Part shown: positions 37,201 to 47,964 of the stretch, in pieces | Layout: each line of letters begins with the position of its first letter | How positions within the stretch are numbered: position 1 is the first letter of the stretch | Source: Blepharisma stoltei | Lineage: Eukaryota > Ciliophora > Heterotrichea > Heterotrichida > Blepharismidae | Direction of reading: 5' to 3' | DNA length: 64,000 nt | NCBI GenBank assembly: GCA_914767885.1 | Contig: CAJZBQ010000017.1 | Span: forward strand, 620,001 to 684,000 | Position numbers and translations under genes: made by a program | Notes under the pieces: generated by a model | What the model was told of the DNA's origin: nothing | Seen by the model: the letters and a program-made list of their open reading frames with translations, nothing else | The model's database searches: none

Positions 37201-40200
37201 AATCGGGATTAAGTCTGACAGCCGCTTATTTTTTAAACATTTTTCATCAGAGCCTACATAATAAGAAAACGTCTCTGTGTGGGCAATGATAACGTTTTCT
37301 TCAGAAATTAAGGCAAGCTCTCTAACTGTAGGTTTTAACTTAAATGAAATCAAAAAGTAAGCAGAATTGTGAAACGCAGTCAGTTTTATAAGAAAATCGC
37401 ATTCCACAAGAAATCCTGCATGATTTTGGAAAAAAAGTTTTGAGTGAGAATGAAGCTCTATTGAATTGCATTCAAATGCAAACTCTCTCATAAGTTTTTC
37501 GTGAATACTATCATAAGGCTGAGGAATGTAATTTAAAATTGTTGACCCCAGAATACTCCCGATAGGGGCTTTTAAGAGCTGGGCAGCTTTTTCATTTAAA
37601 TAGACAATAGTCCCAAATGAATGTTCTGATAAGGAGACGAGGATAGTGGCGAGCTCTTTTCCATAGCTTTCAAGATTATTTATATCAGTATGCTGATTAT
37701 AATAATTAATCCCGTTTTTCTTTCTTATGATAATGTTGGACTCTTCATGATTATTTAGAATTATTAAAATAGCGTGATCTGACGTGGAATCCTGGTGAAC
37801 CGTGAGTTGATTCAGGCCCAGAAAAGGCGAGACACATGGAGATAATGCTCCGGGTGAATTTTTGGCATAGGGGCTGACCTAGGTTTTTTTCCTTACCTAA
37901 GATGACCCTACCGCGCAAAGTCCTACGCTACTCCATGCGAGCAATCTCGAGCTTGTGATATGGCTCTGATAGGCCATGGAGTAGGCAAGGCGATTCACCC
38001 ATATACTCGAGCCCTGTCAGAGGTTAAGGGAGCCTTTCAGCTGATTGTTGGGATCAAGAAAGGCAGTACCGATTGGTAGAGTTGTCTCCCCATATACCTT
38101 CTACGTCACCATTTTGGCGACGACAGAAGCAAAAAATGGTATGAGGATAGCGCTTAGCACCAACTTGAAGCTGTCCATGGGACGGATAGGGACTGAAATA
38201 ACCCTTCTAATCATGATTATTTATAATATTTTCTAAGAATGATGCATAAATTTCAAGGACTTCGACGCTTTTGTGCTTTTCCGCCAAATTTTTGTAGCCG
38301 TCACCTACATGTGCTATATGATTTGCTGACCTATTTACTAAATTGATCAATTTTTCTACCCTGGGTGTTCGAGATGAAAATTCAGCTTGAAGCTCTGCGA
38401 GAATAAAGCAAAGTTCTTCATCTTGGCTTCTGATTCTGCTGAATTCTTTTAAATAGTCTAAATAACTGGTTTCTGATGATTCTATGTTATTTTGCTTGAT
38501 AAATCAATTAAATAGTTTCCATTCTTGGACATCTCCTTCAAATGTGGATTGTGCATAGGCGATTTTTGATAATTTTATTCTTGCCAGTCTTTCGTCATGC
38601 ATAACAAAAAAGCAAAAATTAAATTCTCATATAACAAAAAGCTTATTTTTATAAAATGATCCAGGCTTCCAAAATCCTTTAAATAGGCAAATTACCTCAT
38701 TTTTATTATCAAGGTCAGGGTCAGTCAGCAAATGTCGATATTTCCTCTCAAATTCAAACTGATTTTTTGGGAACTCGCAAGAATTTTTTAAGTTTCCGTA
38801 TACTTTATATACAATTTTCACAGTTATAAACATGAGCGCAGGCTGCATAAAAATCATAAAAACGACTACTGTTAAGGCATCGTCAAGTATTTGCCCAAAT
38901 AAAAAAATTAAATAGGTTGATGCAATTGTGCCCATTTTGGCTCCATGTCAAATGACTGCGGAAATTTGATAGTGAGACATCTCATAGGGGAAATTTTGTT
39001 CGAATCATTTTTGACAGTGAGACATTTGATCGAAAAAACCATCAAATTTCGGCCAAATGGATACACTATTTAAAAATTTTCGACCAAAAGTACTACGGTG
39101 AAATGGACACTATCAAAAAGGCAAAGTCATTTGACCTGCACCCACCCATTTTGAAGCCTTGAATTGAATTTTCAATAGGATTATAATATTGTGCTGAAAT
39201 GATGCAACGGTAATAAAGATAGGATGTGTAGCAAAACCCAATAATTTGGTAATAAATTGTATAGTTTCCACTAAATGTAAAGTATAATATAGCCTGAAAG
39301 GCTTATTGCTCGCTTTGGACTGCCAAATTTAGGTCAACTCATCTGGCTAGTTCATAGCCAACAGTTGCCAAGCCAACTCCACAAGTTTGTAAAGTGTGCC
39401 TATAGGCTAGTTTGGCAAGTTTTGGTTTCGAGCTAACTTCCCGAGTTGAACTTTTAGCTGCAGCCTAGGGCGGTTAAAAGGGATTCTGTGCTATATGCAT
39501 GCCAATATATAGTATCATCTTCTATTTAAGTCATTTTCTGCACAAGATCTGGCTTTTATATTTGTTTTTGAATGAGAGTGCTTCATATCGCAGCAGAAAC
39601 ATTCACTGAAATAATTTATAAAAATCAAAATTAGAAGACAAAGGACTGCAGCAACAATTCCAGCCGATCCGTAATTGCAGATTTTAGAGGAAACAGAGTC
39701 AGAGTATTCTTCAATAATAGTTTCATCGATGGAAGAATATTTTATTATAAGAAGAAGTATCAGTGTGCTTGGAATTATACATATCGATGTTAGTAGCATT
39801 AAAGAAAAATATCAACAAAAAAAAATTAAAAAAAATAAAAATAATTTTTTGATTTTTCCATAATTAGTAGCATTGCTATTTTTCTAGGTAAAATTGAAAC
39901 AATTGCTGGAATGTCTTTACCTAAATAAATATAAAGCCCAAAAACACTAAAAGATGCTAAACAAGCTCCGATTAGGGAAACTGTCCCAAAAAAGCAAAAA
40001 TCCATAACCGCATAGTCAACGCAAAATTCATCATAGCTAGCAAATGCGATGCCTTGCCAAAACCCTACAAATGAGTCTCAGCCAGATGGGTTCATGTTGG
40101 GGAACCATGTTAACGCTGTAAGCTGGAGCGTCAGTATCAAATTAACCAAAATTTCAAAAAATAGTTGGGCTTGCCACTTCGTTTTATGATTGTATTTTTC

Positions 40201-40323
40201 CTTGAAAATTTGTCCTAAAAAGCCATAAATATACTCTTTTCACTTATTAGTGAAAACTGAATGGGACAAAAACTCGTGAAAATCGTTGTTTTCTTTTTCT
40301 CCAACCGCAAATTCTGTCAGCAT
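34276..40323 (-). CDS. G6: PAS-domain multi-span membrane protein (TmcB-like), 1395 aa, minus strand
   Basis: In transcription order: 40323-39867, 39792-39506, 39287-39144, 38929-38224, 37757-36691, 36674-36285, 36269-36209, 36033-35232, 35096-34892, 34344-34276. These total 4188 nt and end TAG. Introns are 36690-36675 (16 nt) and 36284-36270 (15 nt). Same domain order as the others, but sequence is closer to G8 and G9 (motifs LPRKIAML, DMKHSHSK, EFSRIRSQDEELC). The PAS domain reads YGKELATILVSLSEHSFGTIVYLNEKAAQLL. Carries three TA-bounded or hairpin IESs near the membrane regions, two retroposons, one 9-bp-duplication element and one family C hairpin. The junction at 39288-39505 leaves the protein about two residues shorter than its paralogues there. 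Confidence 0.85.
34345..34877. mobile_element. SINE-like retroposon in G6, 14-bp target duplication
   Basis: 533-bp insert flanked by TTGATTTGATAATT at 34331-34344 and 34878-34891. Removal joins PYFNYQIK to QLKRFSVLPSILP, the C-terminus. Without removal the protein ends in an unrelated tail of about 40 residues. Confidence 0.75.
35097..35231. mobile_element. IES in G6, 135 bp
   Basis: TA-bounded, 3n, with stops. Removal joins ISLPFY to WIYTSIIDINEFL in the last extracytoplasmic loop. Confidence 0.75.
36034..36208. mobile_element. IES in G6, near-perfect hairpin (family D)
   Basis: 175 bp. Arms run from the termini TATCxTTxTTTGCAGATTT inward for about 60 bp, with CACATGTG and CACACGTG in the loop region. 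TA-bounded. Removal joins NAKFV to FVNGLGNAF. Confidence 0.85.
37758..38210 (+). mobile_element. SINE-like retroposon (family R) in G6, 13-bp target duplication
   Basis: Flanked by TCATGATTATTTA at 37745-37757 and 38211-38223. Ends GGGACTGAAATAACCC. Removing 466 nt joins SFLENIINNH to EESNIIIRKKNG. Confidence 0.8.
38939..39143 (-). mobile_element. Inverted-repeat element with 9-bp target duplication in G6
   Basis: 205 bp, reverse orientation of the G2 element at 10415. Ends GGCTCCATGTCAAATGAC and GACCTGCACCC. Flanks are GCCCATTTT (38930-38938) and ACCCATTTT (39144-39152). Removing it with one flank joins QGFKMG to TIASTYLIF. The duplication contains no TA. Confidence 0.8.
39288..39505. mobile_element. 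IES in G6, family C-like
   Basis: TA-bounded, 218 bp, left end TATAGCCTGAAAGGC; interior has GCCAACTCC and GGCAAGTTTTGG motifs seen in the other family C inserts. Removal joins RRWYYI to LYFTFSGNYTIYYQ. Confidence 0.65.
39793..39866. mobile_element. IES in G6, 74 bp, flanked by an 11-bp direct repeat
   Basis: Flanks share TTAGTAGCATT / TTAGTAGCATT. Removal joins PRKIAMLL to TSICIIPS. Extremely A/T-rich (long A and T runs). Confidence 0.8.
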
Positions 40324-41043
40324 AAAATATAATTATTTTTTATGAATTTATTTTAGAATTGTGCCAGTAATAGCCGAAAAAGGTCGGATATTGAGTTTTC
40401 TAAAGCTTATAAAGAAATTATTTAAAAATTTTATATAAAATGCTAAAGATTACTAAATTTTTCCTTATGGTATGAATGTTTCAAATATAATCAGATTTAA
40501 TTTTTATTTTAAAAAATAGGTAATTTAGCATAAAATTCAGTGCATTAGAGTATTTCATCTTATATTTAATAAAAGATGTATATCGAGGGTATAAGGGAAA
40601 AATAATTTAAATAGTTCTGGAAGCTCATTTCTATTATAATAGTTTATTAGATGATTATTAATTTTAAATAGCATAATAAAGACTTAGATTTTTTGAGTGC
40701 ACAACAATTATTGGCTGCTTTGTATTTCAGCTGCAAGTAAGCCCTTGCTGGAATTTACTGCTAATAAAGATATTTAAGAATTATTAATCCAAATAGTAAA
40801 TTATATTTTCCCAAATACATTTAAAAACCTCTAGGATTTTCAATCCTGCAAGTAGAGCTTCAATTGATGCTGTCTTGGTGATATAAACTTAATTTTTTTT
40901 TTAGTTCTTATAACAAACATTAAACAGGCTAAATTACTAATAGAGTTAGGAGGTCTTAACTTAATGTTAAATATTTTTTATTAAGCTGTTTCATTGCAGA
41001 TAATCATCATAGATCTTTATGATTTTGTTTTTAAATAAATCTT
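40324..41043. other. Divergent G6-G7 spacer, left part, nothing recognised
   Basis: AT-rich, no ORF or repeat recognised. The G6 promoter should lie here. Confidence 0.4.
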
Positions 41044-41262
41044 ATAGGCCCTTCCTATAGATGGCGCGCAATGCGCCATCATCGGGCCATGTCGGGGAGA
41101 GGTTCTCCACGAGGAATGATTCCACGTGTGGAACCCTCTTTTTTGGCTCGTGGAAAAGAGAGGGTTCTACACATGGAACTATTCCTCGTGGAGAACCCTC
41201 TCCCGACATGGCCCGGTGATGGCGCATTGCGCGCCATCTATAGGAAGGGCCTATAAGATTTC
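41044..41262. mobile_element. Large perfect-type hairpin between G6 and G7
   Basis: About 219 bp, TATAGGCCCTTCC left and GGAAGGGCCTATA right, arms of about 100 bp including GGCGCGCAATGCGCC and GGTTCTCCACGAGGAA. TA-bounded. Short ORFs on both strands are by-products of the palindrome. Resembles the hairpin nested in G3 (13501). Confidence 0.8.
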
Positions 41263-41659
41263 TAGACAGATAATTATTAATTCTAATCACTCTTTTGGCA
41301 ACTCAATAATCGCAAATAGCCCAATTCAGTTTTGACAAGTAAACTATTTCTGAAAAAAGAAAATTTAAGTAAAATTTTATTGCAATGTCAAAAGGATAAG
41401 GCTAATTTCATTAAATTCGTATAGCCAGAGGATAACAGCATTCAAGTCTTATTAATCAAACTATGCATATCGCTAATATCCTGTCTAAAAAGAAGCCCGC
41501 AGGGTCATAAATCTTATCTTTACACTAGAAAAGCATGCCTGATCTTTCTATTCAGATTAAGTATTCAAAAATAAGCAGAAAAAGGGAGTAGAGTCTATAT
41601 TTCACAATCAAGAAAAATCAGGTTTTATTATTGCTGGGAATAAAAATATAAGACACTTA
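41263..41659. other. Spacer, nothing recognised
   Basis: Unique AT-rich sequence between two inserts. No ORF recognised. Confidence 0.35.
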
Positions 41660-42050
41660 CTCCCCCCCCCCCCTCCGTGAGCGAACAAAAAAATTTTGTT
41701 CGCTCACGGAGGGGGGTTAATTTTTTTTTTTTAAAAAAAAAATTTATATATAAATTTTTATAAAAAATATTTTTTTCGAAATTTAAAAAAATCCTAATTT
41801 GCAAAAATTGGGAAGCAAATATTAATTTAATTTGCAAAATTTATGTTTTAAAACGCAATTTGTTTTAAAATTAAACAGAATTAGCTCTAGATTTCATTAT
41901 ACTAATTATCACTTATATATCAAAATTTTTTTCCATTAAAATTTTTTCTATTAAAAAAATTTTTGTTCACTCACGGAGGGTGGGTTTTGGTCAAAAAATG
42001 GCGATTTTTCTAATGTTTTTGTTCGCTCACGGAGGGGGGGGGGGGAGTTA
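41660..42050 (+). mobile_element. Complete family A MITE between G6 and G7
   Basis: 391 bp, TTACTCCCCCC to GGGGGGAGTTA. Nearly identical to the nested copy at 26837-27226, suggesting recent activity. Confidence 0.85.
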
Positions 42051-42703
42051 CAAAAATATTTCCAAATGACCACAATGGCACTTGGTAAATCTCTCTCATT
42101 TTATGAAAAATAGACTGCTTATATCATAAGGAAACTCTCATATATTATTAAACATTCTAACGTAAACGAAGTGCCCAATAATAAACCAAGAGTGCATAGT
42201 TTTAGATGCTGAGGAGCCTCATACTAATTTTAAAACTAAACAATTACCTATAGCAATAGCAATCTGCTTCAAGTATTGATAGAGTCTATTTTAATCTTAA
42301 ACTTAGGAAGAAGAAAATATTTTGAAGAAGGAATAATTGGTGGAATATTAACGTAACTAAGCATAATTTACATTATAATGAGGTTTCTGATGCATTATTA
42401 GAAGAGTCTAATGCTATGCATGGTTTTTAGATCTAATAATTATGTATTTTGATATTAAAGCGCTTGGATTAACTAAATTTACATAATTTAACTATAAAAA
42501 ACCGATTCCATAAATTTTAAACTTTTCTCTCAAAATTTACCAAATATTTTTTTAAAAACAGAATTTTATAATTTTCTAATAAAGATTTATCTGCTTTAAA
42601 AAAATTTTATTTTTTATAAAAAACCTTTATTTCTATAAAGATTTATGCATAAGAACGGATATATGGTAGATCTGGCTTAGATAAAAACAATAATAAAAAT
42701 TTC
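42051..42703. other. Upstream region of G7, nothing recognised
   Basis: AT-rich; no ORF or repeat recognised. Confidence 0.35.
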
Positions 42704-45700
42704 ATGCTCTTTCATAATTATAGTGGCACGAATCAAGTAGGGGAAAGAATACTTTCTCAAGCCATGAAGAAAGCTAAAAGGTATATTTTTGCATTTTTTG
42801 GCGAATTGTTTGGCATGAAATACAGCAGAAAAATAAAGGTGAAACAGCAGCTACTTTATGAAATTTTTTCAAACTTAATTATTGTGTTTCAGCTGACTAC
42901 TTTGATTTGGTACCCAAATTTAGGAATAAATGACTGAAGTTCATATTCAGCTTTTTGAAAAATGATTGGCATCGTAAATTATAGCAATATTTGTGGATAC
43001 TTCGAAATTATGGATATTTGTTTCTATGGAACAATTTCTTCAATTGGAGTATGTCTCAGCTCTTTCGCTTTATTTGGGGTTTATTTTTATCTCAAAAAAA
43101 AGCCACCAAGCTTAGTATTAAATTTCTCCAGAAAAATTGCAGGAATAATTATCACAGTTTGTTTGGTTCCTGCAAATATTATTTTGCTTATAGTTTTGAA
43201 GAACTCTATAATAATTTCTAATTCTGCTCATGAATTCTGGAACACAAGTGGGAACGATTTGAATTATGGCGCCCTTGGAGTATTTTTTTCGATATGTTGC
43301 TTAATTGTTTTAATTCCAATTTTTATATTATCAGAGGTTTTTACTTGTGATATAAGACACTCTAAATCTAAAAACAATATAAAAGCAAGATCTTGTGCTT
43401 TTTTGGATTTAGAAAGAAAAGTTTTTACTCTCTGCTGTCTAAGAGCGAGCAAGATATTTTGCACGCTGTGGAGGGATTTAATTATTTTTAAGTTCCAAAA
43501 TTCAATAGAATTAGCCTTTATTTTATTATAAACGTTATCACTTGTAATCAAAATTTTTGCTGGGAAGCTAGTATTCTTATGTGCGTTTCTTATGTTTCTT
43601 TTGGAGAAAAAGACGCTATTTATCATCAAATTATATGATTTGCATTAACAATATATTTATGGATAAAAATAATCTCATTTTTACCATATTTTAACCCTAT
43701 TGAAAATGCTCTTCAAGCTTGCAAAGCAGGATCAATATCTTTGTCCCTTTTAAGCTTTATAGCCTGATCCCTGCTTCGGATCGGGTTTTCTAATATCTCC
43801 CGATGTCAGATGGGGAGCTGGTAAATCAAGATTTGTTGGTAAAGTCAACTCCTGGATGATAAATCACCAATACAAGAGGATTTTTCATCTAGGGAGTTAA
43901 TGTTGCCAACAAATATTGATTTGCCAACTCCCCACCTGATGTGCAGACATCAGATAAGCCCAATCCAAAGCAGGGATGGGGCTATATTCTTGGCTACGCC
44001 ATGGATAATTCTCAAGCTATCTTAATTTTTGCTTTAATTTTGCACCCTCCACTTCTTTTTTTTATTTTCTATTACACAAACCAGAGTTACAAAAACCTTA
44101 AAAAAACAATAAATGTTTTTTCTAGCCAGTATGAATTTGAAAGAAATTTTAGACATTTATTGACAGATCCAAATCTAGCCGATAAAACAAAAGTTTTAAA
44201 TTTTAAATATATTTTATATTAAATATATATTAAAATATATATCTACTAATATATACATAAAATGGTTATGACGTCCACTCGTGCTCTTGTGTAACGGTAC
44301 CCTGGGAATGATCAGGGGTTGACCCAGTAATATTTGGTGTCTTGCAGCGAAGGAATTAAATACAAATTCGCTGGTTTGTGTGGTCTGATCCAATAGGCAG
44401 TTACTTGCGACTGCTTTTTAATAGCAGAACCTGAGCCAGTGAGCGCCGAAATAAATCAAGCGAATTACCTGCTCAAGCTGCTATAGTTGTCTGCCTCAAA
44501 TAGCAGAAACGACTGAGTCTTTTTCAGGTATGACCTGAAAAAAAGGGAAGGCAGGCTAGATAAAACGGTGGTCTCTCCAATTCAAGGGCTCCAGAAATAC
44601 GATACTGGTAAGGGGTGATAGACAGGGTGGAGTAGCTAGGCGATTGAAGGAACCAAGTTGGAAATGGTGGGTGTCAGCAAAAGTTTTTCGACCAATAGGG
44701 CAATATCGTACTAAGAAACCAGGGTTTTGGGCCTGGGCTAGAGTTACCAGAGGTGAAAAGCACTCAATTCGGCTATGCCACCAGACAACTAGCACCCTAT
44801 ACAATACCACCTATGCAAAGTGGTTACTTTAAATATCCATCTCAAATCTATATCTACTAATATCTTATTTTATTTATAAATAGAAATTATTAAGTCAACA
44901 ATCTAAAAAATCCAACTTATACAGTATATTCAATAAATATTGAAAAATTGATGGCTTTAAAAAAGACAAACTTTTTGTGCTGTGAGAATTTAATTTTTGC
45001 TATTGCATAATGCAAGATGAAAGACTAGCCAGAATGATTCTAAGAAAAACAAAGCTCTGCAAATCTTCATTTGAAAATGATATTCATGAGTGAAGAATCC
45101 ATAATTGGCTAAAAAACAAGCGAAAAGAATTTTTCCCTGAAATTTCTTATTTGGAATATTTATTGGAGTTTGGAAAAGTTAAAGCGCAAGATAAAAAGTT
45201 ATGCAACTTAATCATACAATTACAGCTAGAATTCTCTTCTAGAAGTCCTAGAATGAAAATTTTGGTCAATTTGGCAAGTAAAACTTCTGTTTGCTTAGAT
45301 AAAGTACGGGAAAAATATAAAAAAATTGCAAATAAATATAAAGCCTTTGAATTATATGAAGCATATGCGAGCTTTTTGCGAGATATTTCCTGTGATTTAG
45401 AAGAAGCTGATCTAATAAATAAAAAGAAAAATGGAGTTGATTATTCAAGCTTAAGAAATGAAAATCAGAATTTAGATCGATATGGGGGACATCTTGGGCT
45501 TATTCTTGTTTCTTGTGATATGAATATTTTTGGTTCTATTGTCTATATCAATGAAAAAGCTGCTGAAATTTTGCGCACTCCTGTCTTAGATATTATTGGC
45601 TCATCAATTTTTAATTTTTTACCTTCTCCTTATAATAACTCACATAAAAACCTGACTGTAAATTTTTTAGAAAACTCTAATAGAACAGAAATTCAAAGTC

Positions 45701-47964
45701 ATAGCGATTTATTTTTACAAACTCAAAATGGCTTTTTAATCGCATGCAACCTGATGATAAAATTTGCTTCTTTTCATAACGATATTTACTGCTTGATCTC
45801 TTTTTTGCCAAAAACAACAAAATATGAAATTGCACTAATCTCAAAAGAAGGGATAGTTTTAAGCCATTCAGAATATTTTTCACAATATTTAGGAATAAAT
45901 ACAAAATATATAAGAAATCTATATGTCTCTGAAGTAATACCCTTTCTGGAGATAGAAAAAATGAAAGCATATGAGCCTTGGGTGGTAAAATTCTGTGATA
46001 AAGAAATTGCGCTGGTTTATCTTAATAAAGAAATTAATTCAAGCACGCTTCATTATTTGTATTTAATACATGATCAATATGATATAGCCAGGTGAAAAGA
46101 AGGAAAAGACCCAGAGCAATTATCATGTTTAGAAAGCCTTAAAATCACGCCAGATCTGCAAAAAGCCTTAATGAGGCAACATTCAATTAAAAGCTGCACT
46201 GTTTCAACAATAATTATAGAAAAAGAAATTGAAAAGCCAGATAAAGAATCGGCGTTAAAATCTTATGAAGACGAAGAAAAAAATTTAATAGAAAATCAGT
46301 CAAATGCTGGAGACCATGCAAGTGCTTTAACGCTAAAGTCAAGTAAACACTATTCAGGACGAGCAAAAAAATTAATTTATAAGGCCAAGAAAAAAATCAG
46401 AGTTCTCCAATGGGTGTTATTTCTTGTGGTAAGGAAAATATAGATTTTGACAGTTATCGTTGTGATGATTGCGATTATATTAAATGTGATGAATAATGTG
46501 GACCTTACGTCTTCTATGAAAATATTTTACAATCTTGGAGAAATTTTATATTATTTTGGGGTTTCTGCTGATACTGTGAGGAATCTGAACAAAGAAATAA
46601 CGATACCAATTGATATTTCTCCACGCATCCAAGGGTTATCTTCAATAGTAAGTGAATTAGAAACTATACAGCTTAATATTCGTTCTGATTTCAATTATTG
46701 GCGATTTTGCACAGCAGCTGAAGTTGCTGATAAACCTTTGATCCCATTATGATCTTTTGACGATGAAAATCCTCAGATTATTTATGAAAATATTTACGAC
46801 ATGATTTCTTTATTTAATTACCATGTAATTTTTATTCAGCTAAAACTTGTCATTTCTTCAGCCAAAAATAACCAAACCAATATGCAACATGCAAAATTTG
46901 TAATAGCTAACGGTATAGGCAAAACCTATGAATTTTTAAATCACACTATTTCAGGCTTAGAAAATTGTGAAGTTGATCATATAGACACCCTCCGCTATGA
47001 AATAAGCACCCTGCTTGTTTCTGGCTTTTCTATATTTACAGGCTTAGTTATAATAATCATTTGATTTATTTTGCTTGCAGCCAAAAAAGAAGACGAGTTT
47101 TGAAATTTCATGCTGGAGCATGCACAAATTCCTTTAATGAAATTGAGAAGTGAAGCTATGGACAGGCTCATTCTTGTTCATAATGACGAAATAAATCCAG
47201 AAGAACAATCCAATATAAGGAAATTGCATAACAGAAAAAAAGTTAGAACAAAAATCGAGATAAAATACGCCTGACGAATTTTGGTATTTTTTATGATTTC
47301 TGCGTCATATTATTATTTGGTTTATTTTTATTTATATCCAGAATGCGCAAATTATATGGCGAATAGGCCGAAATTACTTAATAATTTCAATATAAAGCGA
47401 TCATTAGTATCAAGGCTTTCTATTTTTGCAAGAGATGTTTATAATCCTTCATTTATAAAATTATTCCCAAAATCCTATGATTTTCGGAATTCTAAAGAAA
47501 TGTTTAATATTACTTCACAAATTCTTTTGGACAAAACCAAAGAAATAAGAGAAAACAAGTTTATGAGCATGATTTCAGGGGGGCTTAAGCAAAGATTATT
47601 TGAGAGCTGTAGCATTATGGGGTCAGAGCTTTATTTTGGCTCAGAAACAGCTATAAAACTGACTATTTATGATGGAATTTATATCACATACCAGACCAAT
47701 ATTTCCGGTAAAGCTATGATTGTATATTTAGGAATTCTTGGGGAAATAGAAAATGAGGTAGGAGAGGAATTTCAAATTGCTGATGACGATTCTTATGAGA
47801 TCATCAATAATCAATTGCATGTAATTATAATTGCTACTGTTGTTTATTCAGTTGCATTGTGCAGCTTGTTTTTGCTATATTATTTGCCGTTTTTTATTTA
47901 TCAAGCGAGGTACTTAAACAGATTTAATATGTTGCCAACGATCCTAAAGTTAGGAAGCGAATAA
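42704..47964 (+). CDS. G7: PAS-domain multi-span membrane protein (TmcB-like), 1379 aa
   Basis: Segments 42704-43427, 43571-43759, 43987-44205, 44927-46428, 46444-46824 and 46840-47964 total 4140 nt, ending TAA. Introns 46429-46443 and 46825-46839 are 15 nt each. Same length as G1 and similar in sequence (MDICFYGTISSIGVCLSS against MDLCFYGTISTIGACLAS). The PAS domain reads YGGHLGLILVSCDMNIFGSIVYINEKAAEIL. The four C-terminal spans and loops are intact and free of inserts; all three inserts lie in the N-terminal membrane part or just before the TPR-like region. The junction at 44206-44926 fits the frame but leaves one extra residue. Confidence 0.9.
43428..43570 (+). mobile_element. IES in G7, decayed family A remnant
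   Basis: TA-bounded, 143 bp. The interior keeps the family A stretches AATAGAATTAGC and ATCACTTGTAATCAAAATTTTT. Removal joins LERKVF to SILMCVSYVSFG. Confidence 0.7.
43760..43986. mobile_element. IES in G7, hairpin family C
   Basis: 227 bp, TAGCCTGATCCCTGC left and GCAGGGATGGGGCTA right, TA-bounded. The interior repeats GGGGAGCTGG / GCCAACTCCCC motifs. Removal joins LLSF to ILGYAMDNSQ. Confidence 0.85.
44206..44926. mobile_element. IES in G7 carrying a nested retroposon
   Basis: TA-bounded, 721 nt. About 45 bp of AT-rich sequence on the left and 65 bp on the right frame a 596-bp insert. Same gene position as the G2 IES at 5856 and the large G5 IES. Removal leads into FNKYWKIDGFKKDKLFVLWEF. 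Confidence 0.7.
44253..44848. mobile_element. SINE-like retroposon nested in a G7 IES, 15-bp target duplication
   Basis: Flanked by exact TATATCTACTAATAT at 44238-44252 and 44849-44863. Starts ATACATAAAATGG, like the element at 16790. Short ORFs on both strands show no family. Confidence 0.75.

Noticed and set aside
41042-41335. Opposing ORFs of 61-82 aa over the same interval
   Set aside because: They are near-cop­ies of each other because the interval is a palindrome; no independent coding evidence.
44556-44832. ORFs of 84 and 62 aa on opposite strands
   Set aside because: Both lie in the retroposon nested in the G7 IES; no domain seen.
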